Shown here piece by piece: positions 53,701 through 63,302 of a stretch of DNA of 64,000 nucleotides. The translations under genes were made by a program, and so were the position numbers. The stretch's first letter is position 1, and each line of letters opens with the position of its first letter. The DNA lies in the NCBI GenBank assembly GCA_025210615.1, contig JAOARJ010000004.1, positions 1 through 64,000 on the forward strand, in the 5' to 3' direction. Origin of the DNA: Candidatus Altimarinota bacterium. GTDB taxonomy: Bacteria > Patescibacteriota > Gracilibacteria > BD1-5 > UBA6164. A model generated the notes under the pieces. That model did no database searches. It saw nothing but the letters and a program-made list of their open reading frames with translations, and was not told the DNA's origin.

Positions 53701-55692
53701 TTATTTCTCTTTTATCTCCTCAGATAATTTTATTATCTCATCTATAACTTTATTTTGCGATTCCATAAAGTCTTCTAAATAATCTTTTTTAGTTAGGTCT
53801 ATTCATAATTTTTTTAACGCATCATTTGGTAACTCACTACTTCAAGTTTTTAAATATTCCATATATTTTTCTTTAAATCAAGGTTCGTTATTATATAGTC
53901 TAGTCGCTATATTATCAGCAACAGCAACAGATAAAGCATAATCATGAAAATAATATGGTCTATAATATTGAGTTAATATATACCATCTTGCTTCCCGACC
54001 TTCTAATGTCTTATAATCTTCTCAATAATATTGTTTTTCTAAATCTAAATATAATTTATTTACCCCTGAAATTGTTACAACTTGATCATTCCAAATTTTA
54101 TCATAAACTTGTTTTTCAAGATTTGATTCAATATTTATACCCCAAAAATTATTTCTTATTGTACTCATATAAGCTCATAAATATTTCAATTTTTCTTCTA
54201 TTGTATCAGCTTCTTCTGCCATTTGTTTTGATATTAAAAGCTCATTTGTAATTGATGGAATTTCTCTAGGAAAAGTCATCCCTGCATATCTATAAGGCTG
54301 ATTATTCATACTTTCATAACTATTTACCGAGTGTCATAATTCATGCGCAAAATTAAATATATCATTAAATTTTCATCAAAAACTTAACAAAGTATAAGGA
54401 ATTTGTATAGCATAATTATTTGTAGAAAAGGGATTTCAATCTTTATTCTTAGCTGGATAAACATCAATTTGACCATCGTTAGATACGACCTTAAGAGCAT
54501 CTAAATATTCTCATCATAATTTTTTAAGCCCAGAAAAGATAATTTTTTTCACTTCTTCATAAGTATATTTTTTATCATTTTTTATAAGCGGAGTATAAAA
54601 ATCAAAACTATAAATTTTTTCGTATCAAAAATAATTTTTCAAAAATGTAATATATTTATGCATTACCTGCTTATTTTCAAAACCAACTTCAACAAAATTC
54701 TTATAAACTTCTTCTCAAAGTCATTTATTTTGATATATTGATTCCAAAACACTATTATATTTATAACTTTTCTTAAAGGCAACTGTTTCTTTTTTGTCTG
54801 CAATAAATAAATTTCATAAAGTATTCTCATATTTTTTATAAGTACCAAAAATTGTTTCATAAAATTTTTTCTTAAATTCTCTATCTGAATGTCATACGAT
54901 AGAGATAAGTCCTCATAAATTCGCAGTTATTTTTTCTCACTCTGGCGTTTCTATCTCTGGATATTCGATATCCCCATACATAAGCTGATTATACATTGTA
55001 GAATATCCAGCACTTGCCTTTCTAAAACTCGCCACAATTTTTTCTTCATTTTCTGGCAAAATATGTTTTTTCTCATTTAAATAAAATCTAAAAGTATTTT
55101 TATAGTCTGAAAATTCAACATTTTTTAATAAAGCATTTAGTTTTTTATCACTAAAATTTTTTAATTCTTGACTAAAAAAATTTCTACCTTCTACATATTC
55201 TAAATTTATTTTTTGAACTTTTTTACTTAATAAATCAGCTTCTTCATCTTTTGCGTTTATAGCAGTTCTAAGCCTAGCATAGAAACTTACTTTTCATAAT
55301 TTTTCACTAAATGTATCCTGAAGCTTTAAAAACTCTAATAATTTCTCATTATTATTTAATTTTCATTTATATTTAGGAAATTCTGGTAATAATTTTTCTA
55401 CTTCTTCTAAATCTTTTTCAGCTTCTTCTATACTAAAATAAACCTTAGTCAAATCCCATTTATATTTACTATCTATTTCATCTCTTGATAAAGTTTTATT
55501 TTCTTCTTTATCTTGCTCTATATTATTATCATCACTGTTATTAGGTAAAATTATCTTATTATTCCCTTGTTTATCAGTAATTAGATCACTATTTTCTATC
55601 TTACTTATAACACTAAAAATTAAAATTATCAATATAGTTCAAAATATTGCATTTTTTATAATAGCATAACCATTATTATTTTTATCAGCCAT
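53701..55692 (-). CDS. pepF: M3-family oligoendopeptidase F, membrane-anchored
   Basis: 663 residues. Zinc metallopeptidase of the thimet/PepF family. Active site FAHELGHSVNSYE (HExxH with the downstream Glu), and the PepF phrase RYAGMTFPREIPSITNELL. Other family phrases: WDLTKVYFSIEEAE, RAYKKYENTLW-type segments and YYGEDYKTLEGREARWY. An N-terminal membrane helix (about residues 12-30) and acidic linker are added to the usual ~600-residue enzyme, so it likely works outside the membrane, where it could digest peptides taken from surroundings. Single gene. Confidence 0.9.
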
Positions 55693-55801
55693 AGATTTTC
55701 ACTTAAAAATATTAAATTTTTATCATTATATATATTTCAAGGTTATATAAAAATAAAAAACAGTTTTTAAGTTGCAAACTGCTTTTTTTATGTTTTAATT
55801 T

Positions 55802-56281
55802 TTATACTGCTTCTTTAAAGTATGGTCCTTCTCCACCTAAATAATCACAAAAAAGATCAAACATTACTTTTAATTTAGAGCTTATTTCAGAATTTTCATC
55901 TCCTATTTTAGCTACTTTAAGTCAAAGCTCTGCTCCTCTTAAGCCATCTACTAAATAAACTTCTAAAATCAAAGCTATTTCTTCACAACCATTTTCTTTT
56001 AATAAAGAAATTGTTCTCTCTAATGGACCTCATGTAGGTAGATTTTTAGTATGTTCATAGGCAAAGATCAAATCTTCTATTCCATTTTCACTTCTTAAAT
56101 TGTTTAATTTTTCTAAAAAATCTTTATCTGATATACTCTCTGCAGCTAAAAAATTTAGATGTGAAGCTTTCATTACCCCCTTTAAATCGCGAAAAGGCTC
56201 ATTAATCCCATTAGGTCAAGTTGAAGGGAACTCAGTCCCTCCTCATCACGGTTTACGTATTCCAGATATAAGTCAAGACAT
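55802..56281 (-). CDS. Small unknown protein (159 residues)
   Basis: No family recognised. Frame is open with UGA read as Gly, from the chosen ATG (MSGLISGIRKP) to GPYFKEAV; an inner ATG at 56173 would give 123 residues beginning MKASHLNF, preceded by GGGGG. The longer start is favoured by the promoter 35 bases upstream and by a leader shared with the genes starting at 61561 and 62485. The C-terminal part is helical and acidic. Divergent from the EAL-like gene. Confidence 0.55.
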
Positions 56282-56314
56282 AATGATAAAAGTTACAAAA
56301 ATATTATTTACTAC

Positions 56315-56342
56315 ATTTTATTCTTTTTTTACCATTTGTCAA
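56315..56342 (-). promoter_or_regulatory. Promoter of the 159-residue gene
   Basis: Minus-strand TTGACA, 16-base spacer, TAAAAT. Layout equal to the promoters at 61594 and 62518. Confidence 0.6.
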
Positions 56343-56421
56343 AAAATAAATTTGACAAATAATTTCAAATACTTATTATTTAACGCAATTTAAATAATTT
56401 TATAAATAAAAAATCATATTT

Positions 56422-57432
56422 ATGGTTGATGTAGATAGTCAAATTCCCGGTTCTATAAACACTTCTCAAGATTGATGTGATATGACAATTTTTAATAAAC
56501 TAAAAAATGAAATCATCTGTTGTAAAGAATGAGTTTGTTATATATTATGAGAATATAATGATAAGGAAGCAGATAAATTTGAAGAAGATAAAACAATAAA
56601 AAATATATTCCCTGTAGAAATAGAGACAGCTTTTCAACCAATATGTGATGATAATAGAGCCCCTATAAAATATGAATCTTTATTAAGAGCTTCTTGGGAA
56701 CACCCTGAAACCAAAGAAAAAAATTATATAAGACCTGATAAATATTTAGAATATTTAAAAATTGTTTCTCCAGAAAAATATGAAAAAACTATCCTAAATG
56801 TAATAAAACAAGCGGTATGTTTTTCCTCTGAAAGAAAAGTTCCTATAACATTAAATTTTTGAACAGTAGAGTTCTCTAACGATGAATATAGTTCTTTTCT
56901 AAAACAATGTTGTGAATATTATGGAGTCCAAACTGATATGATAACGATTGAAATATTAGAAGAAATTCCAGCATCCAAAATATTAAAACAAATTTGAATA
57001 GACAAATTAAAAGACTTAGCAAATAAGTGATTTGGTTTAGCAATAGATGATTGTTACTCAAATATGTATCAAAAACAATGAATTAAAGATATGAAAGCAT
57101 TAGAAGAAGAAGCAGAAGCAATAGAAATATTATTATCAGAAACTTCTGAATTAATAAAAGTAGTAAAGATAGATAGAAAAATCGTTGAACACTTTTTCCC
57201 TGAAGACTGAAGAGAGATTTCAGAAAACCAACTAGCAAAATTTATGAATAATTTTTGAAGTAAAGCTTTTCATGGTAAACAGGTTATTTTTGAGTGAGTC
57301 CCAAAAGGCAGAGTTAATGAAGTTTTCGCTTTTTTTAAAGAATATTTACCAAAAATAGATTTTCTTGTACAATCTTATGCAACTTGAGAACCTGAAATCC
57401 CCAAAAAAACAAATAATAATAAAGAATCTTAA
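56422..57432 (+). CDS. Divergent EAL-domain protein (c-di-GMP phosphodiesterase-like)
   Basis: 336 residues. The EAL fold can be followed through its landmarks: AFQPICDDNRAPIKYESLLR (ESLLR at 85-89 replaces EALLR), PITLNFGTVEFS for the Asn strand, ITIEILEEIP for the TE strand, FGLAIDDCYSN for DDFG, KVVKIDRKIVE and VIFEGV, ending with VQSYATGEPE. Catalytic residues Glu, Asn, Glu, Asp-Asp, Lys and Glu seem present, although DDFG has become DDCY. So it could be active, or a c-di-GMP receptor. No GGDEF partner is in the window. The first ~60 residues are unrelated. Confidence 0.78.
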
Positions 57433-57452
57433 TTAATTTTAAGATTTTTTTT
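57424..57452 (+). terminator. Terminator of the EAL-like gene
   Basis: Stem AATCTTAA / TTAAGATT overlapping the stop, followed by TTTTTT. Confidence 0.75.
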
Positions 57453-57461
57453 ATTTTTTTC

Positions 57462-57490
57462 TTGATTTTATAAAAAAAATATAATATAAT
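57462..57490 (+). promoter_or_regulatory. Promoter of the 57539 gene
   Basis: TTGATT, 17-base spacer, TATAAT. A small hairpin TTGC / GCAA lies in the leader. Confidence 0.6.
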
Positions 57491-57538
57491 TCTGCCTTGC
57501 GATAAAAAGCAACAGTTTTATTTACTATCAAAAAAATA

Positions 57539-58096
57539 ATGAGTCCAGAAGCTGCTAGGAGCATATGATGAAATAAAAACTATTATAGTGAATGAAAAAG
57601 AGAAATGCCTCTTTCTCCTGATTATTCATGTTTTTCTCCTGATTCTGAAATAATTAGAAGAACCTGATGAATGCATCCAAAAGTAGACGAAGTATTATGA
57701 TATAATACAGATTATCCTCACTTATCTTCGCAAGAAATTGACTACTATATAAACAATTGAAAAGCTGATATAATCGCCTCTCAGGTTGGTTCTTGTCATA
57801 AAATAACAGATAATAATCTAATAAATTTAATCAAAAAAGTTTCAAGTAAAAAACTATGAAGTTTATTAGATTTCTGTAAAAAGAGAAAATGATTTTTTAA
57901 ACAAAATTGAGAAATAATAGCCCAAAGAATAATAAAAGCTAGAGAGATTAATTTAATAAAAAAATTTGTTCCTCATTTAAAATGATTAGAAGAAGAAACT
58001 CAAGAAAAAATTCTGAATATATATCCTAGATGGAGAACTCTTGCTAAAATTGAAAAAATTGAATGAGCTTCTGGTGTTTTCGATAGAAAAAAATAA
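57539..58096 (+). CDS. Unknown basic protein (185 residues)
   Basis: 185 residues. No family recognised. N-terminal part Ser/Pro-rich (MPLSPDYSCFSPDSE), middle with GYNTDYPHLSSQEIDYYI, and a Lys/Arg-rich C-terminal half (DFCKKRKGFFKQNGEIIAQ, YPRWRTLAKIEK). No signal peptide, no membrane segment. Own promoter and terminator. It may bind nucleic acid, but that is only a guess from charge. Confidence 0.65.
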
Positions 58097-58103
58097 TATA
58101 ATA

Positions 58104-58138
58104 AAAATCCTTAAAAATAAAATAGGGATTTTTTTATT
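58104..58138 (+). terminator. Terminator of the 57539 gene
   Basis: Stem AAAATCC / GGATTTT and T run; long loop. Confidence 0.65.
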
Positions 58139-58182
58139 TTTGCATATAATCAAAATAATAAAAAATTTTTAATAAAAATGTT

Positions 58183-59490
58183 ATGAAAAAAATATACTTT
58201 GTTTGAATCTGATGAATCTGAGTTTCTGGGCTTGCTAGATATTATTTACACGCTTGATATAGCGTTTATTGAAGCGATAAATACGATAGTGAATTAATCT
58301 GAGAACTAAAAAAAGAATGAGCAAATATTATTGTCTGAGAAGATGAAGATAGAATAAATAATGATTTTGAAAAAGTTGTTTATACTGAAGCTGTTCCTCT
58401 TTCTCAAAGTGAATTACAAAAAGCTCAAGATTTATGAATAAATATTGAAACTTATCCTGTGGCTTTAAGTAAAATAGTGAATGATAAAAAATTAATAGCA
58501 GTGTCAGGTACACACTGAAAATCTACAACAAGTTCTATGATAAGCCTAATGTTTCATAATTCTGAACTTAATACAAATGCTTTAGTTTGAACATTATTAA
58601 AAGAATTTGATAACAAAAATGCTTATTACTCAGATAGCGAGTATTTTGTATTAGAAGCCTGTGAATATAAAAGGTCATTTTTGGCTTACAAACCATATAT
58701 AGCAGCTATTACAAATGTAGATTTAGACCATCTAGATTATTATAAAGATTTAGAAGATTATTTAAGTGCTTTTGAAAGTTTTTTAAGTAATATCAAGCCT
58801 TGATGATACGCTATTTTAAACTGAGAAGAAGAAAATTCTAAAAAATTAATATGATTAAGAGAAGACATAAATTATGCTGTAATATACAATAATTATTTTG
58901 AGTTAAATAATAAAAAGTATTATTTTGAAAATTATGAGTTACTGATTCCTTGAGAACATATAAAATATGATAGTAAAATCGCCTATGTAGCATGAAAAAT
59001 CGCTTGATTATCAGATGATTTAATTATAGAAAATTTAAAAAAATATTCAGGAGCTTGGAGAAGAATGGAAATTATAAAAACTAGCGTGAATAATAATATT
59101 TTGATGAGTGATTATGGTCATCATCCAAATGAAATAGAACCGACTTTAGCTTCTATAAAACAAAAGTTTCCTGATAAAAAACTAATTGTATTTTTTGAAC
59201 CTCATCAATATTCAAGAACTTTAGAGCTACTTGAAGAGTTTAAGAATTGTTTTGGTTCAGCTGATAAAATAATTATTCCTTCAATTTATGAATCTAGAGA
59301 CTCTGATGAAGATAAAGCTAAAATCAATGCTAAAAAATTCACTGATTTAATAAATCACAATAATAAATTATACTGAGTTAGTTTAAAAAATGCTGAAAAT
59401 ATATTAAAACAAGAAGATGAAAATAATAATAATGCAATATTATTATTGCTAGGAGCTGGAAATATTGATAATTTAAGAAATATTTTATAA
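58183..59490 (+). CDS. murC: UDP-N-acetylmuramate--L-alanine ligase
   Basis: 435 residues. Adds L-Ala to UDP-MurNAc in peptidoglycan precursor synthesis. Rossmann entry FVGIGGIGVSGLARYY, P-loop AVSGTHGKSTTSSM, AITNVDLDHLDYY, GAWRRMEI and DYGHHPNEIEPTL are all in order. Four of the five glycines in the entry motif are UGA. Followed 23 bases later by rsmG. Confidence 0.95.
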
Positions 59491-59513
59491 AAAATAAATT
59501 ATATAAAAATTTT

Positions 59514-60224
59514 ATGCAAAATAATAATGAAAATATTAAAAAACTTTTTGAAAAATACTCAATAAAAGCTAGTGATGGAATTATAAATAAATTTAATGAT
59601 TTTTTAGAATTTTTTAAAGAAACTAATTCTATAACAAACTTATCAGCGATTAGAGATGATAATGGAATAATTTTAAAACACTTTGTAGATAGCCTTATTG
59701 TAAGCCACTTTGAATGTTTAAGATGAAAATTACTTGATTTATGAACAGGTTGAGGCTTCCCTTGAATCCCTTTAAAAATTTTTTTCTGAGATAATTTAGA
59801 TATAACATTAGTTGATAGTGTTTGAAAAAAAATAAATGCTTGTAATAATTTTATAGAAAAATTGAATTTAGAATGAATAAAAGCAATAAATTGACGCGCT
59901 GAAGAATTAGCTTTTAAACAAAATTATAGAGAACAATTTGATTATATAACTTCTAGAGCGGTTGCTTACTTCCCTACTATTTTAGAATATTGCTTGCCTT
60001 TTATAAAGCCTTGATGATATTTTATTGCGTATAAATTAGACAATCCAGAAGAGCTAAAAAAGTGAGAAAAAGCTTTAAAAATTCTATGAGCCAAAATAGA
60101 AAAAATAGAAACTTATAAAATATGAGAAGATACTCGTAAACTTCTTTTTATAAAAAAAATAAAAAGTACGCCTAAAGCGTACCCTAGAAATAATGGAGAA
60201 CCAAAGAAAAAACCGCTTATATAA
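59514..60224 (+). CDS. rsmG: 16S rRNA (guanine527-N7)-methyltransferase
   Basis: 236 residues. SAM-binding motif LLDLGTGGGFPGIPLKI, NLSAIRDDNGIILKHFVDSL in the N-terminal helix region, ITSRAVAYFPTILEY, and the family's C-terminal TPKAYPRNNGEPKKKPL. Second gene of the murC unit. The inverted repeat GTACGC / GCGTAC within the last codons is noted below. Its end overlaps a convergent 48-residue gene by 8 bases. Confidence 0.93.
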
Positions 60225-60363
60225 TAAGCAGTAGTTCCTCTTTTTCTTGTTTACTCATATAGCTAATAAACCTTAAAAATTTTGTTTTTTCTCATTGCGA
60301 AAGCACCTTAGAATTAAGAATTCTAGCTTGCAAATTTGGTCCAATTATAGTCTCCTTTTCCAT
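60217..60363 (-). CDS. Microprotein, 48 residues
   Basis: Sequence begins MEKETIIGPNLQARILNSKV, continues with one UGA glycine (LSQGEKTKFLRF) and ends KEELLLII. Regular heptad-like spacing of Leu and Lys suggests one or two helices. A/T leader before the ATG like its neighbours. Too short for certainty, but it is the only open frame filling this gap and its overlap with rsmG is compact. Function unknown. Confidence 0.5.
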
Positions 60364-60468
60364 AATTATTATATATTAAATATAAAGTCGAAAAATCTTT
60401 TTTTCTAATACTTAAGTTACAAATATATAATAGCATAAAAAATCTTATTTGTAAAATATTTTTATAAA

Positions 60469-60945
60469 ATGTCAATAATATTAGGTATAGACCCGTGAAC
60501 AACTACCACAGGATACGCATTAATAAAGAAAGAAAATAGAAAACCTATTTTGCTTGATTATGGAATTATTGAAACTACTCCAAAAATCCCTTTAGAAGAA
60601 AAGTTATTTGAACTTTGAGCGGATTTTAAAAGTATTTTAGAAAAATATTCTCCTGATCTGGCTGTTGTAGAAAAATTATATTTTACAAATAATATAAAGA
60701 CTTGAATAGATGTAAGTCATGCTAGATGAGTTATTGTTTATAAATTAAAAAAGAAGAATATAAATATTCTTCACCATACTCCTTTGGAACTTAAAAGTGC
60801 TATTTGTTGAAACTGAAATGCTCCGAAAAGACAACTTCAAAATGCTATAAAAATATTATTCTGACTTGATCAAATTCCAAAACCTGATGATGCAGCTGAT
60901 GCTATTTGACTCGCTTATATGTGATTTTTAAATAAAAAACTCTAG
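60469..60945 (+). CDS. ruvC: Holliday junction resolvase RuvC
   Basis: 158 residues. Opening GIDPGTTTTGYA with catalytic Asp8, AVVEKLYFTNN with the second acidic residue, and the closing PDDAADAIGLAYM with the last two. The first Gly of the DPG motif is UGA and the second of TTTTG is GGA, so both codons coexist in one motif. Monocistronic with terminator. Confidence 0.95.
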
Positions 60946-60968
60946 TTATGTTTCTAGAGTTTTATTTT
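60936..60968. terminator. Bidirectional terminator after ruvC
   Basis: Stem AAAACTCTAG / CTAGAGTTTT overlapping the ruvC stop codon; also serves the convergent gene ending at 60980. Confidence 0.85.
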
Positions 60969-60979
60969 TTTATTTAATT

Positions 60980-61561
60980 TTATCTTATTTGATCTAATTT
61001 TTGATTTATTTTTGCCCTAAAATCATGAAAATCTTGTTCAGTATATCCATGGGGTAATGATTCTAGCATAAACATAAATTGACTTCTCAATGTTTTAGAA
61101 AAAGTATTAGATAAAGAACAGCAATGTCTTAAAAATCTTTCATCAAGCAATAATGATTCATCAAGATTATTTCTATCCAATCTACCTAAATCAGCTAAAA
61201 ATATATAAGTTAATAATTTTCCTTCAAGTTTTGAAGTTCCTGCAACTTTAGTTGCAGCATAGTAAAAAAACTTTTCTCATAAATTTTCTTTTCACCCAGT
61301 ATTATCAAGATAACTTTCTATCTTACTTAGAGTTAATTTCTCTCATTCTGTATATCAAGGGATTACTAAAGCCGCCATAGCATCTCAATAAGTTTCATCA
61401 TCTGTTTGTTTTCCTCAATCTAATACTGGTTTAGCAACTAAAGCTCAATTAACATTTTCAACCGTACAATCAATGACACTTCAACCAACTCTATTAAGAA
61501 CTCATGAGCATTCTAATTTTTTATCTCAAAATTCTGAAGATTCTAATATATCTCCTCACAT
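60980..61561 (-). CDS. Unknown protein (193 residues)
   Basis: No family recognised. Begins MGGDILESSEFG; Cys, Gly and Asp-rich first half (LECSGVLNRVGGSVIDC), helical second half (KLLTYIFLADLGRLDRNNL, SLSNTFSKTLRSQFMFML). An in-frame hydrophobic stretch (KIIFVTIVF) lies directly before this ATG with no start codon of usual type, so a longer secreted form with a rare start cannot be excluded. Shares promoter layout and leader with the genes starting at 56281 and 62485. Confidence 0.6.
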
Positions 61562-61593
61562 AAAAACAATAGTTACAAAAATAATTTTAATTA

Positions 61594-61621
61594 TTTATAA
61601 TGATTTTTTATGTTTTGTCAA
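61594..61621 (-). promoter_or_regulatory. Promoter of the 193-residue gene
   Basis: Minus-strand TTGACA, 16-base spacer, TATAAA. Confidence 0.6.
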
Positions 61622-61627
61622 TTTTTT

Positions 61628-62485
61628 TTAACTAAAAACTCTTTTTTTCATCTCTCTACCCAAAATTATTATCTTATGTTTCATAACATCTATCTTAGAA
61701 GGTTTTTGAAAATTCATAGCCCATCATCAAAGCTTTTTTGAAGAAAAAATATCCTCTCATTCTTTTAAATAAAACTTCATAATATATTCTTCATCTTCAC
61801 ACAATTTTCTCTTTTGTTCATCTGATAAATAAATACTATTTTCGAAAACTACTTCCCTAGACTCTGGAGATTTTCTAATAAATAAATCTATAATAGGCTT
61901 ATATTTATTTTCTTCTTTTGTGCCCAAAATTCATTTTAAAACACTAAAAAATGCTCAAGTAAATCTAGTCATATCATCATTAGGATATCTAGATACAAAT
62001 GCTTTCATAAATTCTTCATCTGAAAATAAACATATAGTAGTCTCGTCTTTTTCTACTTTATATTCTTCACGAGAATAAATAGCTTCAAATAAAGATTTAC
62101 AATTAACATTTTTATTCTTTTTTATAACCTCAATAAAAAATGCTTTATCTAAATCAATTTCTCATAATCTATATTGAAAAAATAACGTTTCTAAAATTCA
62201 AACATTTGCCGTTTTAGCTAATTCTGCTTGTTGCTCAAGTGTTAAATCTCTATAAGAAATCCCTTTTCATGAATCACTAGATATTTCTCTCAATATACGT
62301 GCAACCCTTACATCATCTGGTTCTTCTCACTCTGGATATACTACTTCAATCTCTCTTTCTCATGTAGCTCAAGATAATACATCTCATACTCCAGTATCTA
62401 CTGTTAATATCTCTGATAATTCCCCTCATTTTGAAGAATCTATTCCCTCTCTTTCTTTATCTGGAGTTTCTCAATTTCCTGACAT
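61628..62485 (-). CDS. Unknown protein (285 residues)
   Basis: No family recognised. The first ~75 residues are acidic and Gly-rich (GGELSEILTVDTGVGDVLSG, of low complexity), then a helical domain: LTLEQQAELAKTANVGILE, IDLDKAFFIEVIKKNKNVN, TRFTGAFFSVLKGILG and EDEEYIMKFYLKEG. No membrane segment. Lies between the 193-residue gene and nadK on the same strand, each with its own promoter. Confidence 0.65.
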
Positions 62486-62517
62486 AATAAAAAACAAATT
62501 ACAAAATACTTTTATAC

Positions 62518-62545
62518 TTTATACTTATATTTTCTATATAGTCAA
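62518..62545 (-). promoter_or_regulatory. Promoter of the 285-residue gene
   Basis: Minus-strand TTGACT, 16-base spacer, TATAAA, placed just after the nadK stop. Confidence 0.55.
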
Positions 62546-62549
62546 ATAA

Positions 62550-63302
62550 TTATTTTATTTTATACCTAATATTTTCAAAATCATTATCTTCTAAATATAA
62601 AACCTTTATAGAATGACTAGATTTATCTAGTATAACTTTATTAAAATCTGTTATTTTATTATTATCAAAATGTCCTGTAAAACCTCTTTTTAAAGCTGTA
62701 ATTTCTAGTTTTTGAACTTCTATAATATGCGATATTTTGTCTCTTGAATTTATATCTGTTACACTCCAAATATTATCTAAAAGTGGCATTACTACACCAC
62801 CAGAATTTATATTATACCCCGTTGAACCAGCAGGCGTAGAAATAATTATTCCATCTCATGCAATTTCTCTTTTGGGATAATTTTCTCAAACAATAGACAA
62901 AATTCACATTTTTCAATAGTCTGCGTTCATATAAAAATCATTGAACGCAATATAATTTTTTTCTTCTCCTGAATTAAAATAAACTTTCCCTTTTATAAGA
63001 GGAAATTCTATCATTTTAAATTCTCAAGATAATTCTTCTAGTGAATCTATTTTATTGAGCAAAAAATTCTTTGTCCCTGTTCAAAGTGGAAAAATAAATT
63101 TATTTTTATCATAAAATGTATGGACTGCCTTAAAAAAATTTCAATCTCATCAAATAGAAATAATAATATCAGCTTCTTCGCTACTAGACACTAAATTATT
63201 ACCAAATTTAGTTAATAATTTTTGTACTAAAATTCAAGTTTTAGTCGTTTTATTTTTATCAGTATAAAATAAAAATAATTTTTTGTTATTAAGATTTGTC
63301 AT
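62550..63302 (-). CDS. nadK: NAD kinase
   Basis: 250 residues, near the family's minimum. Phosphorylates NAD to NADP. Signature IISIGGDGNFFKAV, AFNDFYMNA (the NE/D motif), and GDGIIISTPAGSTGYNINSGG in which the usual TPTGSTAY is TPAGSTGY. Starts within the 3' end of the upstream gene, overlapping its last 14 bases, so the two are translationally linked. Confidence 0.93.

Noticed and set aside
60167-60183. GTACGC / GCGTAC hairpin as a regulatory element
   Set aside because: It lies in the conserved TPKAYPR codons of rsmG and is probably coincidental.
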